A DNA stretch of 64,000 nt. Origin: Hyphomicrobiales bacterium (GTDB lineage Bacteria > Pseudomonadota > Alphaproteobacteria > Rhizobiales > Rhizobiaceae). Below, one piece after another: positions 9,755-18,571 of this stretch. The stretch spans positions 496,001 to 560,000 of the forward strand of contig UEGQ01000003.1 in assembly GCA_900466005.1 (NCBI GenBank), read 5' to 3'. The position numbers and the translations under genes are program-made. The notes under the pieces are model-generated. The model was not told the DNA's origin. It saw nothing but the letters and a program-made list of their open reading frames with translations, and searched no databases. How positions within the stretch are numbered: position 1 is the first letter of the stretch; the number at the start of each line of letters is the position of its first letter.

Positions 9755-10765
9755 TCCGGTCGATGCGCGGATGACGAGGTCCGCCTTCCAGAGTTCCTGT
9801 TCCGCGGGCTGTGGCTCCGTCCGCTTGATCTGCGCGATCAGCCGCTCGGCGATGCGAATGCCGGCAGCCCTCAGTGATGAACGGGTGGTCGTCAGCGGTA
9901 CCGTGAAATTTTCAGGCTTGAGAAGCGGCAGAACATCGTCATGGGCGACGAGCGAGATATCGTGCCCGAGCCGGAGTCCGGCGAGATTGATGGCTCTGAC
10001 GGCGCCGAGCGCCAGCACCGTACTGGCACAGAGCACGGCCGTCGGCGGATCCTTTTCCTGCAGCAGCGCCGACATTTGCCGGAAGCCCTGTTCGTCGGTC
10101 ATCACGGTGTGATGGGTGAGGGCGGGGTCGAGCGACAGGCCACGCGCCTTGAGCGCAGCCTTGGTGCCCAGTTTGCGGCGAATGGCGAAATCCAGGTCCC
10201 GCGGGCCGTTGAGAAGTGCGATCCGACGGTGGCCGAGATCGAGCAGCAGATCGGTCGCGTCGCGGAACGCACCCTCGTTGTCGACGTCGAGATAGGGATA
10301 ATCCTCCTTGATGCCATGCGAGCGTCCGTGGATCAGAAAGGGCACGCGCAGCGACTTCGCCATCGCGATGCGGGGATCCTTCTCACGCATGTAGGCGAGA
10401 TAGTAGCCGTCGACGCTGCCGCTCGCCACCAGCCAGCGGATCGCCTGTTCCTCTTCCCGCGGATGGGAAGGCATGATGACGAAATGGAAATCGTGCTTCA
10501 GCGCTTCTTCGCCGATGCCGGAGAGGAACTCGCCAAAATGCACGTCGGAGGCGTGTCCGGGAGCGGCCGGCATCACGAGGCCGATCGACCCGGCTCGTCC
10601 GGTCGCAAGCCGCTGGGCGGCACGGTTTGGGCGATAGCCGGTCTCTTCGGCCGCCTTGAGCACGCGCTTTCGCGTTTCTTCGTTGACCTCCGGATAGCCG
10701 TTGATCGCCCGGCTGATCGTCGTCTGCGACAGGCCGAGAAGTTCCGACAATTGCTTGAGGTTCAC
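9740..10765 (-). CDS. aglR: AglR, LacI-family regulator of alpha-glucoside use
   Basis: A 341-residue LacI/GalR-type repressor. The N-terminal helix-turn-helix (LKQLSELLGLSQTTISRAINGYPEVNEETR) and hinge helix (RPNRAAQRLATGR) are followed by a periplasmic-binding-like sugar-sensing core. It is transcribed divergently from aglE across a 300-base gap containing a perfect LacI-type palindrome, so it most likely controls the agl operon in response to an alpha-glucoside. The name follows the S. meliloti agl locus. The ligand cannot be read from the sequence. Confidence 0.88.
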   Translation of the reverse strand: MNLKQLSELLGLSQTTISRAINGYPEVNEETRKRVLKAAEETGYRPNRAAQRLATGRAGSIGLVMPAAPGHASDVHFGEFLSGIGEEALKHDFHFVIMPSHPREEEQAIRWLVASGSVDGYYLAYMREKDPRIAMAKSLRVPFLIHGRSHGIKEDYPYLDVDNEGAFRDATDLLLDLGHRRIALLNGPRDLDFAIRRKLGTKAALKARGLSLDPALTHHTVMTDEQGFRQMSALLQEKDPPTAVLCASTVLALGAVRAINLAGLRLGHDISLVAHDDVLPLLKPENFTVPLTTTRSSLRAAGIRIAERLIAQIKRTEPQPAEQELWKADLVIRASTGPAPR

Positions 10766-10983
10766 GGTCCTCCACTCCTCCTGGGCGCCGGTCGTGGAAC
10801 CGGACAGAGCGCCGGCTCCTTTGGGGCGCTCGGCCTATTTAGCAGCAGGTCGGGGGCTGACAACAAGAAAATAAAAAGGCAATCTTGCGTTGTTTGAGTG
10901 ATCGCGAAAGCACGCGGCATCCAAGGCCGACGTGACGAAAAGAGCTTGACTCTTTTTCCTGCAAAGTGAAATGACTGAGAAGC

Positions 10984-10995
10984 CAAAGCGCTTTG
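10984..10995. promoter_or_regulatory. LacI-type operator CAAAGCGCTTTG, probable AglR site
   Basis: A perfect 12-base palindrome with the central CG typical of LacI/GalR operators, lying in the aglR-aglE gap (10766-11065). The AAAGCGCTTT core is the classic shape recognised by the hinge helix of this family. It lies just upstream of the best aglE promoter candidate. Binding by AglR is inferred from family and position. Confidence 0.7.
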
Positions 10996-11008
10996 AATGA
11001 CCCGCTTA

Positions 11009-11037
11009 TTGACAATTTGGCCCGTCGGCTCATCCGA
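11009..11037 (+). promoter_or_regulatory. Candidate aglE promoter
   Basis: A consensus TTGACA -35 hexamer at 11009-11014 is followed at 17 bases by a weak -10 (ATCCGA, 11032-11037). It lies 52 bases before the aglE start and just downstream of the palindromic operator. A second -35-like TTGACT is at 10946-10951. The weak -10 would fit a promoter needing activation. The rest of the 10766-11065 gap holds AT-rich DNA and presumably the aglR promoter. Confidence 0.45.
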
Positions 11038-11065
11038 CGGAGAGTGTGATGGGAGGTAAGATCAC

Positions 11066-12418
11066 ATGAAGAAGGCCTTTACTTTGGGCGTTGCCGTACT
11101 CGCCCTGACTGCCGTGTCCGCCGGTGCTGCGGAGCTGAAGTTCAAGCCCGGCGAAGACAGCAAGTTCAACTGGGCGAGCTACGAGGAGCTGAAGAAGACG
11201 CAGCTCAAGGGCGAGCAGATCACCATTTTCGGGCCTTGGCTCGGCCCCGACCAGCAGCTGGTCGAGAGTGTTCTTGCCTATTTTGCCGAGGCGACCGGCG
11301 CCGACGTGCGTTACACCGGTTCCGACAGCTTCGAGCAGCAGATCGTCGTCGACCTCGAAGCCGGTTCGGCTCCGAACATCGCGATCTTCCCGCAGCCGGG
11401 CCTCGCATCCGACATGGCAAAGCGCGGCTTCCTGACCGATCTCGGCGCGGAAAACGCATCCTGGCTGAAGGACAACTATGCGGCTGGTCAGTCCTGGGTC
11501 GACCTCGGCACCTATGCCGGCAAGGATGGCAACAAGGCCTTTTACGGCTTCCCCTTCAAGACCGATCTGAAGTCTCTCGTCTGGTATTCGCCGGAAAACT
11601 TCGAAGATGCCGGCTATGAAGTGCCGAAGACCATGGAAGAGCTGAAGGCTCTGACCGAGAAGATCGTCGCCGATGGTGGCAAGCCGTGGTGCATCGGTCT
11701 CGGCTCGGGTGCGGCCACCGGTTGGCCGGCCACCGACTGGGTCGAAGACATGATGTTGCGTACGGCATCGCCGGAAGACTACGACAAGTGGGTCTCCAAC
11801 GAGATGAAGTTCGACGATCCGATCGTCATCAATGCCATCAACGAGTTCGGCTGGTTCGCCAAGAACGACAAGTTTGTCGCCGGTGGTGTGGGTGCGGTCG
11901 CCTCGACCGACTTCCGTGACAGCCCGAAGGGCCTCTTCGCCTCGCCGCCGCAGTGCTACATGCACCGCCAGGCCTCCTTCATCCCGTCCTTCTTCCCCGA
12001 AGGCACGGTCGTCGGTCAGGATGTCGACTTCTTCTACTTCCCGGCCTATGCCGACAAAAATCTCGGCAATCCCGTTCTCGGGGCCGGTACGACCTTCACC
12101 ATCACCAAGGACAGCAAGGCAGCCCGCGCCTTCATCGAGTTCCTGAAGTCGCCGATCGCCCATGAAATCTGGATGGCGCAGAAGGGCTTCCTGACCCCCT
12201 ACAAGAAGGTCAACACCGAGGTCTTCACCGATCCGACCGTCCGCAAGATGAATGACATCCTGTTGCAGGCGACCACCTTCCGCTTCGACGCTTCCGACCT
12301 GATGCCGGGTGCGGTCGGCGCCGGCAGCTTCTGGACCGGCATGGTCGACTTCGTCGGTGGCAAGTCCGCCGAAGATGTCGCCGCGTCCATCCAGAAGTCC
12401 TGGGACGCGATAAAGTAA
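11066..12418 (+). CDS. aglE: AglE, alpha-glucoside ABC transporter substrate-binding protein
   Basis: A 450-residue periplasmic binding protein. The Sec signal peptide is clear: KK, hydrophobic core 5-18, cleavage near AGA-AE at residues 19-23. The mature part is a cluster B/MalE-like sugar-binding protein with typical GSDSFEQQIVVDLEAG and PNIAIFPQPG segments. It captures alpha-glucosides such as sucrose, maltose or trehalose for AglFGK. It is first in the operon, separated from aglF by a gap holding a strong stem-loop, which fits the excess of binding protein over permease normally needed. Confidence 0.93.
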   Translation: MKKAFTLGVAVLALTAVSAGAAELKFKPGEDSKFNWASYEELKKTQLKGEQITIFGPWLGPDQQLVESVLAYFAEATGADVRYTGSDSFEQQIVVDLEAGSAPNIAIFPQPGLASDMAKRGFLTDLGAENASWLKDNYAAGQSWVDLGTYAGKDGNKAFYGFPFKTDLKSLVWYSPENFEDAGYEVPKTMEELKALTEKIVADGGKPWCIGLGSGAATGWPATDWVEDMMLRTASPEDYDKWVSNEMKFDDPIVINAINEFGWFAKNDKFVAGGVGAVASTDFRDSPKGLFASPPQCYMHRQASFIPSFFPEGTVVGQDVDFFYFPAYADKNLGNPVLGAGTTFTITKDSKAARAFIEFLKSPIAHEIWMAQKGFLTPYKKVNTEVFTDPTVRKMNDILLQATTFRFDASDLMPGAVGAGSFWTGMVDFVGGKSAEDVAASIQKSWDAIK

Positions 12419-12442
12419 GGTTCGGCCAAAAAAGCCGACGAT

Positions 12443-12475
12443 GGATCGTCCGGGGCCGGCGTGCCCCGGCGATCC
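12443..12475 (+). ncRNA. Intercistronic mRNA hairpin between aglE and aglF
   Basis: GGATCG (12443-12448), one bulged T, CCGGGGC (12450-12456), a six-base loop, GCCCCGG (12463-12469) and CGATCC (12470-12475) form a 13-bp stem. No T-run follows, so this is more likely an mRNA-stabilising or partial-attenuation element after the binding-protein gene than a full terminator. Confidence 0.65.
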
Positions 12476-12511
12476 GGACAGCCGGACGGCAAGCGTCGGG
12501 GGGAGGACATC

Positions 12512-13753
12512 ATGCATCCAGCATTGCAGGCTCTGGTTACGATCGTCATCGGTGTCGGTGGCTGTGTCGCCTATTTCTACCTGTCGAACGTTTTCCTCGA
12601 TCGTGTTCTTTTTCCCGCGACAGGCCCGAACGCCGGGCGCAACATCAACCGGGCGAATATGGTTCGACCGTGGCTGTTCCTGTTTCCCGCTCTTTTCGCG
12701 CTCGGCCTTTATCTCGCCTACCCCGTCTTCGCGACGCTGTGGTTGTCGCTCACCGATCGCAGCGCCGGCGGCGCGTTCGTGGGGCTCGCCAACTATCAGC
12801 GGATGTTGAACGAATCGAAGTTCTGGGAAGCCATCAGTAACAACATGCTCTGGCTGATCGTGGTGCCTGCCGCATCCACCGCCTTCGGCCTTCTCGCTGC
12901 CCAGCTGACCGACCGTATCTCCTGGGGCAGCCTTGCGAAGTCCCTGATTTTCATGCCGATGGCGATCTCCTTCGTCGGCGCCTCGGTCATTTTCAAGCTG
13001 GTCTATGACACGCGTGCCGCCGGGCAGGAGCAGATCGGTATCCTGAACGCCCTCTGGCTTTCTTTCGACGGAGGCTGGGGTTCCCTCCTCATGCTGCGTC
13101 TTCTGCCGGCGCTGATCCTGCTCGCGTTTGCGGCCTTCGTCGCCTACGGCATCTACCAGGCGCTTCGCCCGCTCGTCTGGGGAGTCGGCTACCATGGCGG
13201 AAGCTCCTGGCAGGGCGTGCCGGTTCGCCTGGCGATCGCCGGCGCCGGCGCATGGCTCTGCTATCTTTCCCTCCATTCGATCTACTCGGTCTTCGTCTTC
13301 GACTTTCCCTACGGGCAGCCCCAGACGTGGCTCACGATCCCCTTCTGGAACAGCTTCTTTCTGATGGTTGTATTGATCTGGATTCAGACCGGCTTTGCCA
13401 TGGTGATCCTCTCGGCAGCCTTGCGCGGGATACCGGAAGAGACCATCGAGGCGGCAGTCATCGACGGAGCCAACGATTTCGAAATCTTCTTCAAGATCAA
13501 GGTACCGCAGATCATGGGTACGGTGGTCGTCGTCTGGACCACGATCACCCTGGTCGTCCTGAAGATCTTCGACATCGTCTATGCCATGACCAACGGCCAG
13601 TGGGAGACGCAGGTTCTCGCCAACTACATGTACGACAAGCTGTTCCGCGCCAATGACTGGGGCGTCGGTTCGGCGAGCGCCATCGTCATCATGGTCCTGG
13701 TGCTGCCGATTCTGGTCTGGAACGTCTACAACGCGCGCAAAGAAATGCGCTGA
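12512..13753 (+). CDS. aglF: AglF, alpha-glucoside ABC transporter permease
   Basis: A 413-residue inner-membrane permease with about eight transmembrane segments. The MalF-type EAA loop reads EETIEAAVIDGANDFEIFFKIKVPQI (around residues 310-335), which docks on the ATPase. The frame is open further upstream to 12461, but ATG 12512 is chosen because GGGGGAGGAC sits just before it and the extension lies in the aglE-aglF hairpin. The long first periplasmic region is typical of AglF/MalF proteins. Confidence 0.92.
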   Translation: MHPALQALVTIVIGVGGCVAYFYLSNVFLDRVLFPATGPNAGRNINRANMVRPWLFLFPALFALGLYLAYPVFATLWLSLTDRSAGGAFVGLANYQRMLNESKFWEAISNNMLWLIVVPAASTAFGLLAAQLTDRISWGSLAKSLIFMPMAISFVGASVIFKLVYDTRAAGQEQIGILNALWLSFDGGWGSLLMLRLLPALILLAFAAFVAYGIYQALRPLVWGVGYHGGSSWQGVPVRLAIAGAGAWLCYLSLHSIYSVFVFDFPYGQPQTWLTIPFWNSFFLMVVLIWIQTGFAMVILSAALRGIPEETIEAAVIDGANDFEIFFKIKVPQIMGTVVVVWTTITLVVLKIFDIVYAMTNGQWETQVLANYMYDKLFRANDWGVGSASAIVIMVLVLPILVWNVYNARKEMR

Positions 13754-13769
13754 GCGAGGGGCTGGAACA

Positions 13770-14933
13770 ATGGCATCGATCGCAGGCAAGAAATCCGGCC
13801 TCGTATGGGCGGTCCACATTTCGGTTCTCGTTCTGGTGGTGCTCTGGCTGTTGCCGACGGCCGGTCTCTTCATCTCGTCCTTCCGCACCGCGGATCAGAT
13901 TGCGACCAGCGGCTGGTGGAGTTCCCTGTTCCCTCAGGAGCAGAACCTTGTCCTGCGCGCGGCCGCGCCTTCGACGCAGAAGCAGGAGGGGAGCCTCTAC
14001 GTCCTTTCGGGCAATATTCTCGCCGACAACAAAGCCTCCGCCGAAATGAACATCTCTGCCTGGGGAACGTCCTCGCGCGCGATCGGCCAGTATGCGCCGG
14101 GGGATACCGCCGACCTCGGCGAGAGCGGCCGTGTCACCCTTCAGGCGAACGGTGATTATCGCATCGAGAGCAATGCCGAATTCACCGGCAGCCGGGCCCC
14201 GCGTCTCTTCGTGACCGCGATGGTGCCTCCGAAGTTTACGCTGGACAACTACCGGCACGTACTTCTCTCCGGTTCGACGACCGATTCTATGGCGAAGGCC
14301 TTCTTCAACACGCTGACGGTGACGATTCCGGCCACGGTCATACCGATTCTGATCGCGGCCTTTGCCGCCTATGCGCTCGCGTGGATGGAGTTTCCGGGCC
14401 GCGCCCTGCTGATCGCCGCCGTTGTCGCGTTGCTTGTCGTTCCGCTGCAGCTCGCGCTCATCCCGCTGCTCAGGCTGCATCTCGCGATCGGCATCGGCAA
14501 GGGCTATCTGGGTGTCTGGCTCGCCCACACCGGGTTTGGCCTGCCGCTCGCGATCTATCTGCTCCGCAACTACATGGTCGGCCTGCCGCGCGACATCATC
14601 GAATGCGCGAAGGTGGACGGCGCTACCGACTTCCAGATCTTCACGCGCATCATCCTGCCGCTTTCGTTTCCGGCGCTCGCGTCCTTCGCGATCTTCCAGT
14701 TCCTGTGGACCTGGAACGATCTTCTGGTGGCCAAGGTTTTCCTAATCGACGCCACCGGGGAAACCACCGTCATGACCAACCAGATCGTCGAGCTCCTCGG
14801 AACCCGTGGCGGCAACTGGGAAATCCTCGCGACGGCGGCCTTCGTTTCCATGGCCGTGCCACTGGTCGTCTTCTTTGCGATGCAGCGCTACCTCGTGCGC
14901 GGCCTGCTCGCGGGCTCGGTGAAGGGCGGCTGA
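13770..14933 (+). CDS. aglG: AglG, alpha-glucoside ABC transporter permease
   Basis: A 387-residue MalG-type permease. One transmembrane helix near residues 10-32 is followed by an unusually large periplasmic insert (about 45-180, including a beta-rich segment) typical of AglG. The remaining helices surround the EAA loop RDIIECAKVDGATDFQIFTRIILP. The start ATG 13770 follows GAGGGG and lies 17 bases after the aglF stop. The longer frame from 13653 overlaps aglF and is rejected. It pairs with AglF to form the channel. Confidence 0.92.
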   Translation: MASIAGKKSGLVWAVHISVLVLVVLWLLPTAGLFISSFRTADQIATSGWWSSLFPQEQNLVLRAAAPSTQKQEGSLYVLSGNILADNKASAEMNISAWGTSSRAIGQYAPGDTADLGESGRVTLQANGDYRIESNAEFTGSRAPRLFVTAMVPPKFTLDNYRHVLLSGSTTDSMAKAFFNTLTVTIPATVIPILIAAFAAYALAWMEFPGRALLIAAVVALLVVPLQLALIPLLRLHLAIGIGKGYLGVWLAHTGFGLPLAIYLLRNYMVGLPRDIIECAKVDGATDFQIFTRIILPLSFPALASFAIFQFLWTWNDLLVAKVFLIDATGETTVMTNQIVELLGTRGGNWEILATAAFVSMAVPLVVFFAMQRYLVRGLLAGSVKGG

Positions 14934-14972
14934 GGAGCGGTGGACGGTTTGTACAATCCAGAAGGAAGAAAC

Positions 14973-16628
14973 ATGACAGCAATGACTGAGGCGACGCTTT
15001 CGCCCGACAAGGACTGGTGGCGCGGTGCGGTGATCTACCAGATCTATCCGCGCTCCTACCAGGACTCCAACGGCGACGGCATCGGTGATCTCAAGGGGAT
15101 CACCGCGCGCTTGCCGCACATCGCGGGACTGGGCGCCGACGCCATCTGGATTTCTCCCTTCTTCACTTCGCCGATGAAGGACTTCGGCTACGATGTCTCG
15201 AACTACACCGACGTCGATCCGATGTTCGGATCGCTGGCCGATTTCGATGCGATGATCGCCGAGGCCCATCGCCTTGGCATCAGGGTCATGATCGACCTCG
15301 TCATCTCGCATACGTCCGACCAGCATCCCTGGTTTGTCGAAAGCCGTTCGAGCCGCATCAACGCGAAGTCCGACTGGTATGTCTGGTCGGATCCGAAGCC
15401 GGACGGCACGCCGCCGAACAACTGGCTCTCGATCTTCGGCGGGTCCGCCTGGCAGTGGGACCCGACCCGCATGCAGTATTTCATGCACAACTTCCTGACG
15501 TCGCAGCCGGACCTCAACATGCACAACCCGCAGGTCCAGGACGCGGTGCTCGATGCCACCCGTTTCTGGCTGCAGAGGGGGGTGGACGGCTTCCGGCTCG
15601 ACACGATCAATTTCTACTTCCACGACAAGCTTTTGCGCGACAATCCGCCGCTTGCGCCGGAACGGCGCAACGCCTCCACCGCGCCGGCGGTCAATCCCTA
15701 CAATTTCCAGGATCACCTCCACGACAAGAACCAGCCGGAAAACCTCGAATTCCTGAAGCGTTTCCGTGCGCTGCTCGAGGAGTATCCGGCGATCGCCGCC
15801 GTGGGCGAGGTGGGCGACAGCCAGTACGGGCTGGAAATCGTCGGCCAGTACACCTCCGGCAACGACAAGATGCAGATGTGCTATGCCTTTGAGTTCCTGG
15901 CTCCCGAGCCGTTGACCCCGAAGGTGATCGCCGAGACCCAGAAGGCCTTTGCCGCAGCCGCGCCGGAAGGCTGGGCTTGCTGGGCTTTCTCCAACCACGA
16001 CGTGGTCCGCCATGTGAGCCGCTGGGGTGCGGGCGTTGCCGATCGCACCGCCTTTGCCAAGCTGATGGCGGCGATCCTGATGACCCAGCGCGGCTCGGTC
16101 TGCATCTACCAGGGTGAGGAACTGGGGCTCACCGAAGCCGACATTGCCTTTGAGGACCTGCAGGACCCTTACGGCATCGAGTTCTGGCCGGAGTTCAAGG
16201 GACGCGACGGCTGCCGCACGCCGATGGTCTGGGACAATCTCGCCGCCCACGCGGGTTTCTCCACCGCCGCGAAGACCTGGCTGCCGATCCCGGTCGAGCA
16301 CGTTCTGAACGCGGTGAGCGCGCAGGAGGGCCGGGAGGATTCGGTGCTCGAGCAGTACCGTCGCTTCCTCGCCTTCCGACGTGGTCATCCGGCGCTCGTC
16401 AAGGGCGCGATCGAGTTCCACACGGTCGACGCGACGGCACTCGTCTTCAGCCGCATTCTCGGCAACGAAACTGTCCTCTGCGCGTTCAACATGAGTGCGG
16501 GACCGGCGACACTGACCATGCCCGCCGGCCGGTGGACGGCGCTCGAAGGGCACGGCTTTGCAGCCGACGTCGTTGGTGACAAGATCAAGCTTCCGGCCTG
16601 GGGCGCGTTCTTCGCGCGTCGTGGCTGA
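14973..16628 (+). CDS. aglA: AglA, GH13 alpha-glucosidase
   Basis: A 551-residue cytoplasmic glycoside hydrolase of family 13 that cleaves imported alpha-glucosides to hexoses. The N-terminal YQIYPRSYQDSNGDGIGDL region and the four conserved GH13 regions are present. The nucleophile is D210 in GFRLDTINF, the acid/base E279 in VGEVGD, and the transition-state Asp D343 in FSNHDVVR. ATG 14973 is preceded by GAAGGAAGA; an in-frame GTG at 14940 is less likely. Placement between permease and ATPase genes ties it to agl uptake. Confidence 0.94.
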   Translation: MTAMTEATLSPDKDWWRGAVIYQIYPRSYQDSNGDGIGDLKGITARLPHIAGLGADAIWISPFFTSPMKDFGYDVSNYTDVDPMFGSLADFDAMIAEAHRLGIRVMIDLVISHTSDQHPWFVESRSSRINAKSDWYVWSDPKPDGTPPNNWLSIFGGSAWQWDPTRMQYFMHNFLTSQPDLNMHNPQVQDAVLDATRFWLQRGVDGFRLDTINFYFHDKLLRDNPPLAPERRNASTAPAVNPYNFQDHLHDKNQPENLEFLKRFRALLEEYPAIAAVGEVGDSQYGLEIVGQYTSGNDKMQMCYAFEFLAPEPLTPKVIAETQKAFAAAAPEGWACWAFSNHDVVRHVSRWGAGVADRTAFAKLMAAILMTQRGSVCIYQGEELGLTEADIAFEDLQDPYGIEFWPEFKGRDGCRTPMVWDNLAAHAGFSTAAKTWLPIPVEHVLNAVSAQEGREDSVLEQYRRFLAFRRGHPALVKGAIEFHTVDATALVFSRILGNETVLCAFNMSAGPATLTMPAGRWTALEGHGFAADVVGDKIKLPAWGAFFARRG

Positions 16629-16645
16629 CAACGAGAGGGGAGAAC

Positions 16646-17737
16646 ATGGCAGGTCTCGTTCTGAAGGATATCCGCAAGAATTACGGGCAGGTCAAAGTCC
16701 TTCATGGCATCGACCTGGAGATCAAGCAGGGCGAGTTCATCGTCTTCGTCGGGCCCTCGGGTTGCGGCAAGTCGACCCTGTTGCGCATGATTGCCGGGCT
16801 GGAGGATGTGACCTCAGGCGAACTCCTCATCGACGGTCAGATCGTCAACGACGTCCCGCCCTCGAAGCGCGGCATCGCCATGGTCTTCCAGTCGTATGCG
16901 CTCTATCCGCACATGACGGTCTACGACAACATGGCGTTCGGTATGCGGATCGCCGGCCTCCCTCGCGACGAGATCGACAAGCGCGTGCGGTCTGCCGCCG
17001 ATATCCTGCAACTCGGCCCTTATCTCGACCGACTGCCGAAGGCACTTTCCGGTGGCCAGCGTCAGCGTGTCGCGATCGGCCGGGCGATCTGCCGCGACCC
17101 CAAGGTCTTCCTCTTCGACGAGCCGCTGTCGAACCTCGACGCGGCACTGCGCGTGGCGACCCGCATCGAGATCGCCAAGCTCAACGAGAGCATGCCGGAC
17201 ACGACGATGATCTACGTCACCCATGACCAGGTCGAGGCGATGACGCTTGCCGACCGTATCGTCGTACTGTCGGCCGGCCGTATCGAGCAGGTCGGCGCAC
17301 CGCTCGAGCTCTACGAGCACCCGGCCAACCTTTTCGTCGCGCGGTTCATCGGCTCGCCGGCCATGAACATCATGCCGGCGACGATCCTGGAAACCGGCAA
17401 GACGACGACGATCGCGCTCAAGGACGGGAGCACGGTCTCGGTGGACATCGAGACGCCGGCCTCCGACAAGGGAAAGAAGGCGAGCTTCGGTGTGCGGCCG
17501 GAGGATCTCAGCATCGCCAACGGCGACAACCAGCTCTTCGAGGGCACCGTCAGTCTCGTCGAGGCGCTCGGCGAAGTGACCCTCCTCTATGTCGACGGCC
17601 CGGTCGAGGACGAACCGATCACGGTCAAGCTGCCGGGCGTGGCCGACGTCAGGAAGGGTGCGACGCTGCGCTTTGCCGCGGACCGGGCGAAACTGCATCT
17701 CTTCGATGAGAGCGGGCACAGCTATTACAAGGGTTGA
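16646..17737 (+). CDS. aglK: AglK, alpha-glucoside ABC transporter ATPase
   Basis: A 363-residue MalK/UgpC-type ATPase. Walker A is GPSGCGKST (36-44), the Q-loop VFQSYALYPHMTV, the signature LSGGQRQRVAIGRA begins at 134, Walker B is VFLFDEPLS, followed by the H-loop VTHDQ. Residues from about 240 form the OB-fold (TOBE) regulatory domain. Such subunits often serve several sugar importers. It is the last gene of the operon, with no strong terminator visible in the 134 bases behind it. Confidence 0.94.
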   Translation: MAGLVLKDIRKNYGQVKVLHGIDLEIKQGEFIVFVGPSGCGKSTLLRMIAGLEDVTSGELLIDGQIVNDVPPSKRGIAMVFQSYALYPHMTVYDNMAFGMRIAGLPRDEIDKRVRSAADILQLGPYLDRLPKALSGGQRQRVAIGRAICRDPKVFLFDEPLSNLDAALRVATRIEIAKLNESMPDTTMIYVTHDQVEAMTLADRIVVLSAGRIEQVGAPLELYEHPANLFVARFIGSPAMNIMPATILETGKTTTIALKDGSTVSVDIETPASDKGKKASFGVRPEDLSIANGDNQLFEGTVSLVEALGEVTLLYVDGPVEDEPITVKLPGVADVRKGATLRFAADRAKLHLFDESGHSYYKG

Positions 17738-17871
17738 CCACAGGTCCTTAACCTCTCGTTTGCCATGATACAGAACCCGCACGGAACGCAGGTTCGGGCC
17801 CTCCCGATGTCACGTTCTGTTAAATCTCGAAGCGCTACTTTTCCTTCAGACGATGTGGAAGGGGAACCGAG

Positions 17872-18279
17872 ATGGGAAGCTTTTCGGGTGGCACGAACTA
17901 CCTGCAGAGGGAAGAATCCTTCATGTACGACCGCGAAGGGCGGTTCCGCATGGAAGACACCCGCAATGCGGCACGCATCGAGTATACCGAAAAGGGCGTC
18001 ATGCACATGGCGGCGCGGCGCTGCGACGTCATCAGGATTTCCCGCAGCAGCGCCATCCTCGCGCTGCTCACCCAGTACACGCTGCCGCAACAGTTCTACC
18101 TCGATATCCCCGATGCGCGGATATCAAAGATCGGCTGTGTCCTGATGAAGGTCTTCGTCAACGACACGATCGAAGTGCGTTTCCTCCGTCTGCTCACGGA
18201 GAAGGAACTCGATCGCATCTTCGTCTTCTCCACCCATCCCGCCCATCGCGACAAGGTGCTCGACATCCGTTCCTGGTGA
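17872..18279 (+). CDS. PilZ-like domain protein
   Basis: A 135-residue soluble protein. The segment RRCDVIRISRSSAILAL, then LPQQFYLDIPDARISKIGCVLMKVFVNDTIEVRFL, has the order of strands seen in rhizobial PilZ-domain proteins. The N-terminal RxxxR and (D/N)xSxxG motifs that bind cyclic di-GMP are not intact, so ligand binding is doubtful. GGGGAA (17861-17866) supports the ATG at 17872. It stands alone after aglK. Function is otherwise unknown. Confidence 0.6.
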   Translation: MGSFSGGTNYLQREESFMYDREGRFRMEDTRNAARIEYTEKGVMHMAARRCDVIRISRSSAILALLTQYTLPQQFYLDIPDARISKIGCVLMKVFVNDTIEVRFLRLLTEKELDRIFVFSTHPAHRDKVLDIRSW

Positions 18280-18322
18280 GAACCGCCCTCCGCTGAAGCG
18301 GAAGCAATGACGAACGAATACG

Positions 18323-18351
18323 AGGCCGTGCCTGTGCGCGGCCTTTCTGTT
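18323..18351 (+). terminator. Possible terminator after the PilZ-like gene
   Basis: AGGCCG (18323-18328) pairs with CGGCCT (18339-18344) around a 10-base loop and is followed by TTCTGTTT. The rest of the 292-base gap 18280-18571 is AT-richer near 18425-18470 and probably holds the promoter of the next gene, but I see no convincing hexamer pair. Confidence 0.4.
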
Positions 18352-18571
18352 TGCCGGCGTCGGCTGCTCCATTCCCGGACCCATCCTGCGGCTCTCCGGC
18401 CGCCGCGGCACACTTCTTCGCAGCGCGTAAACCTCTTGGTTACCAACTTTCTTCATAGTTTAGCTTGTCCGAAAGGCGTCGCCCCTCTTTGGCCATAACC
18501 GGATCATCAATTCGGCAAAGTTGCTGGGCAGGAGCGGCGGATGAGTTTTGTGTCCGGTAGCGAGTAAGAGT

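Noticed and set aside
11030-13888. 952-residue open frame antisense to aglE and aglF
   Set aside because: No recognisable domain; mirrors the codon structure of two well-supported transport genes.
14742-16631. Long minus-strand frame over aglG/aglA
   Set aside because: Shadow of the GH13 gene; lacks any family pattern.
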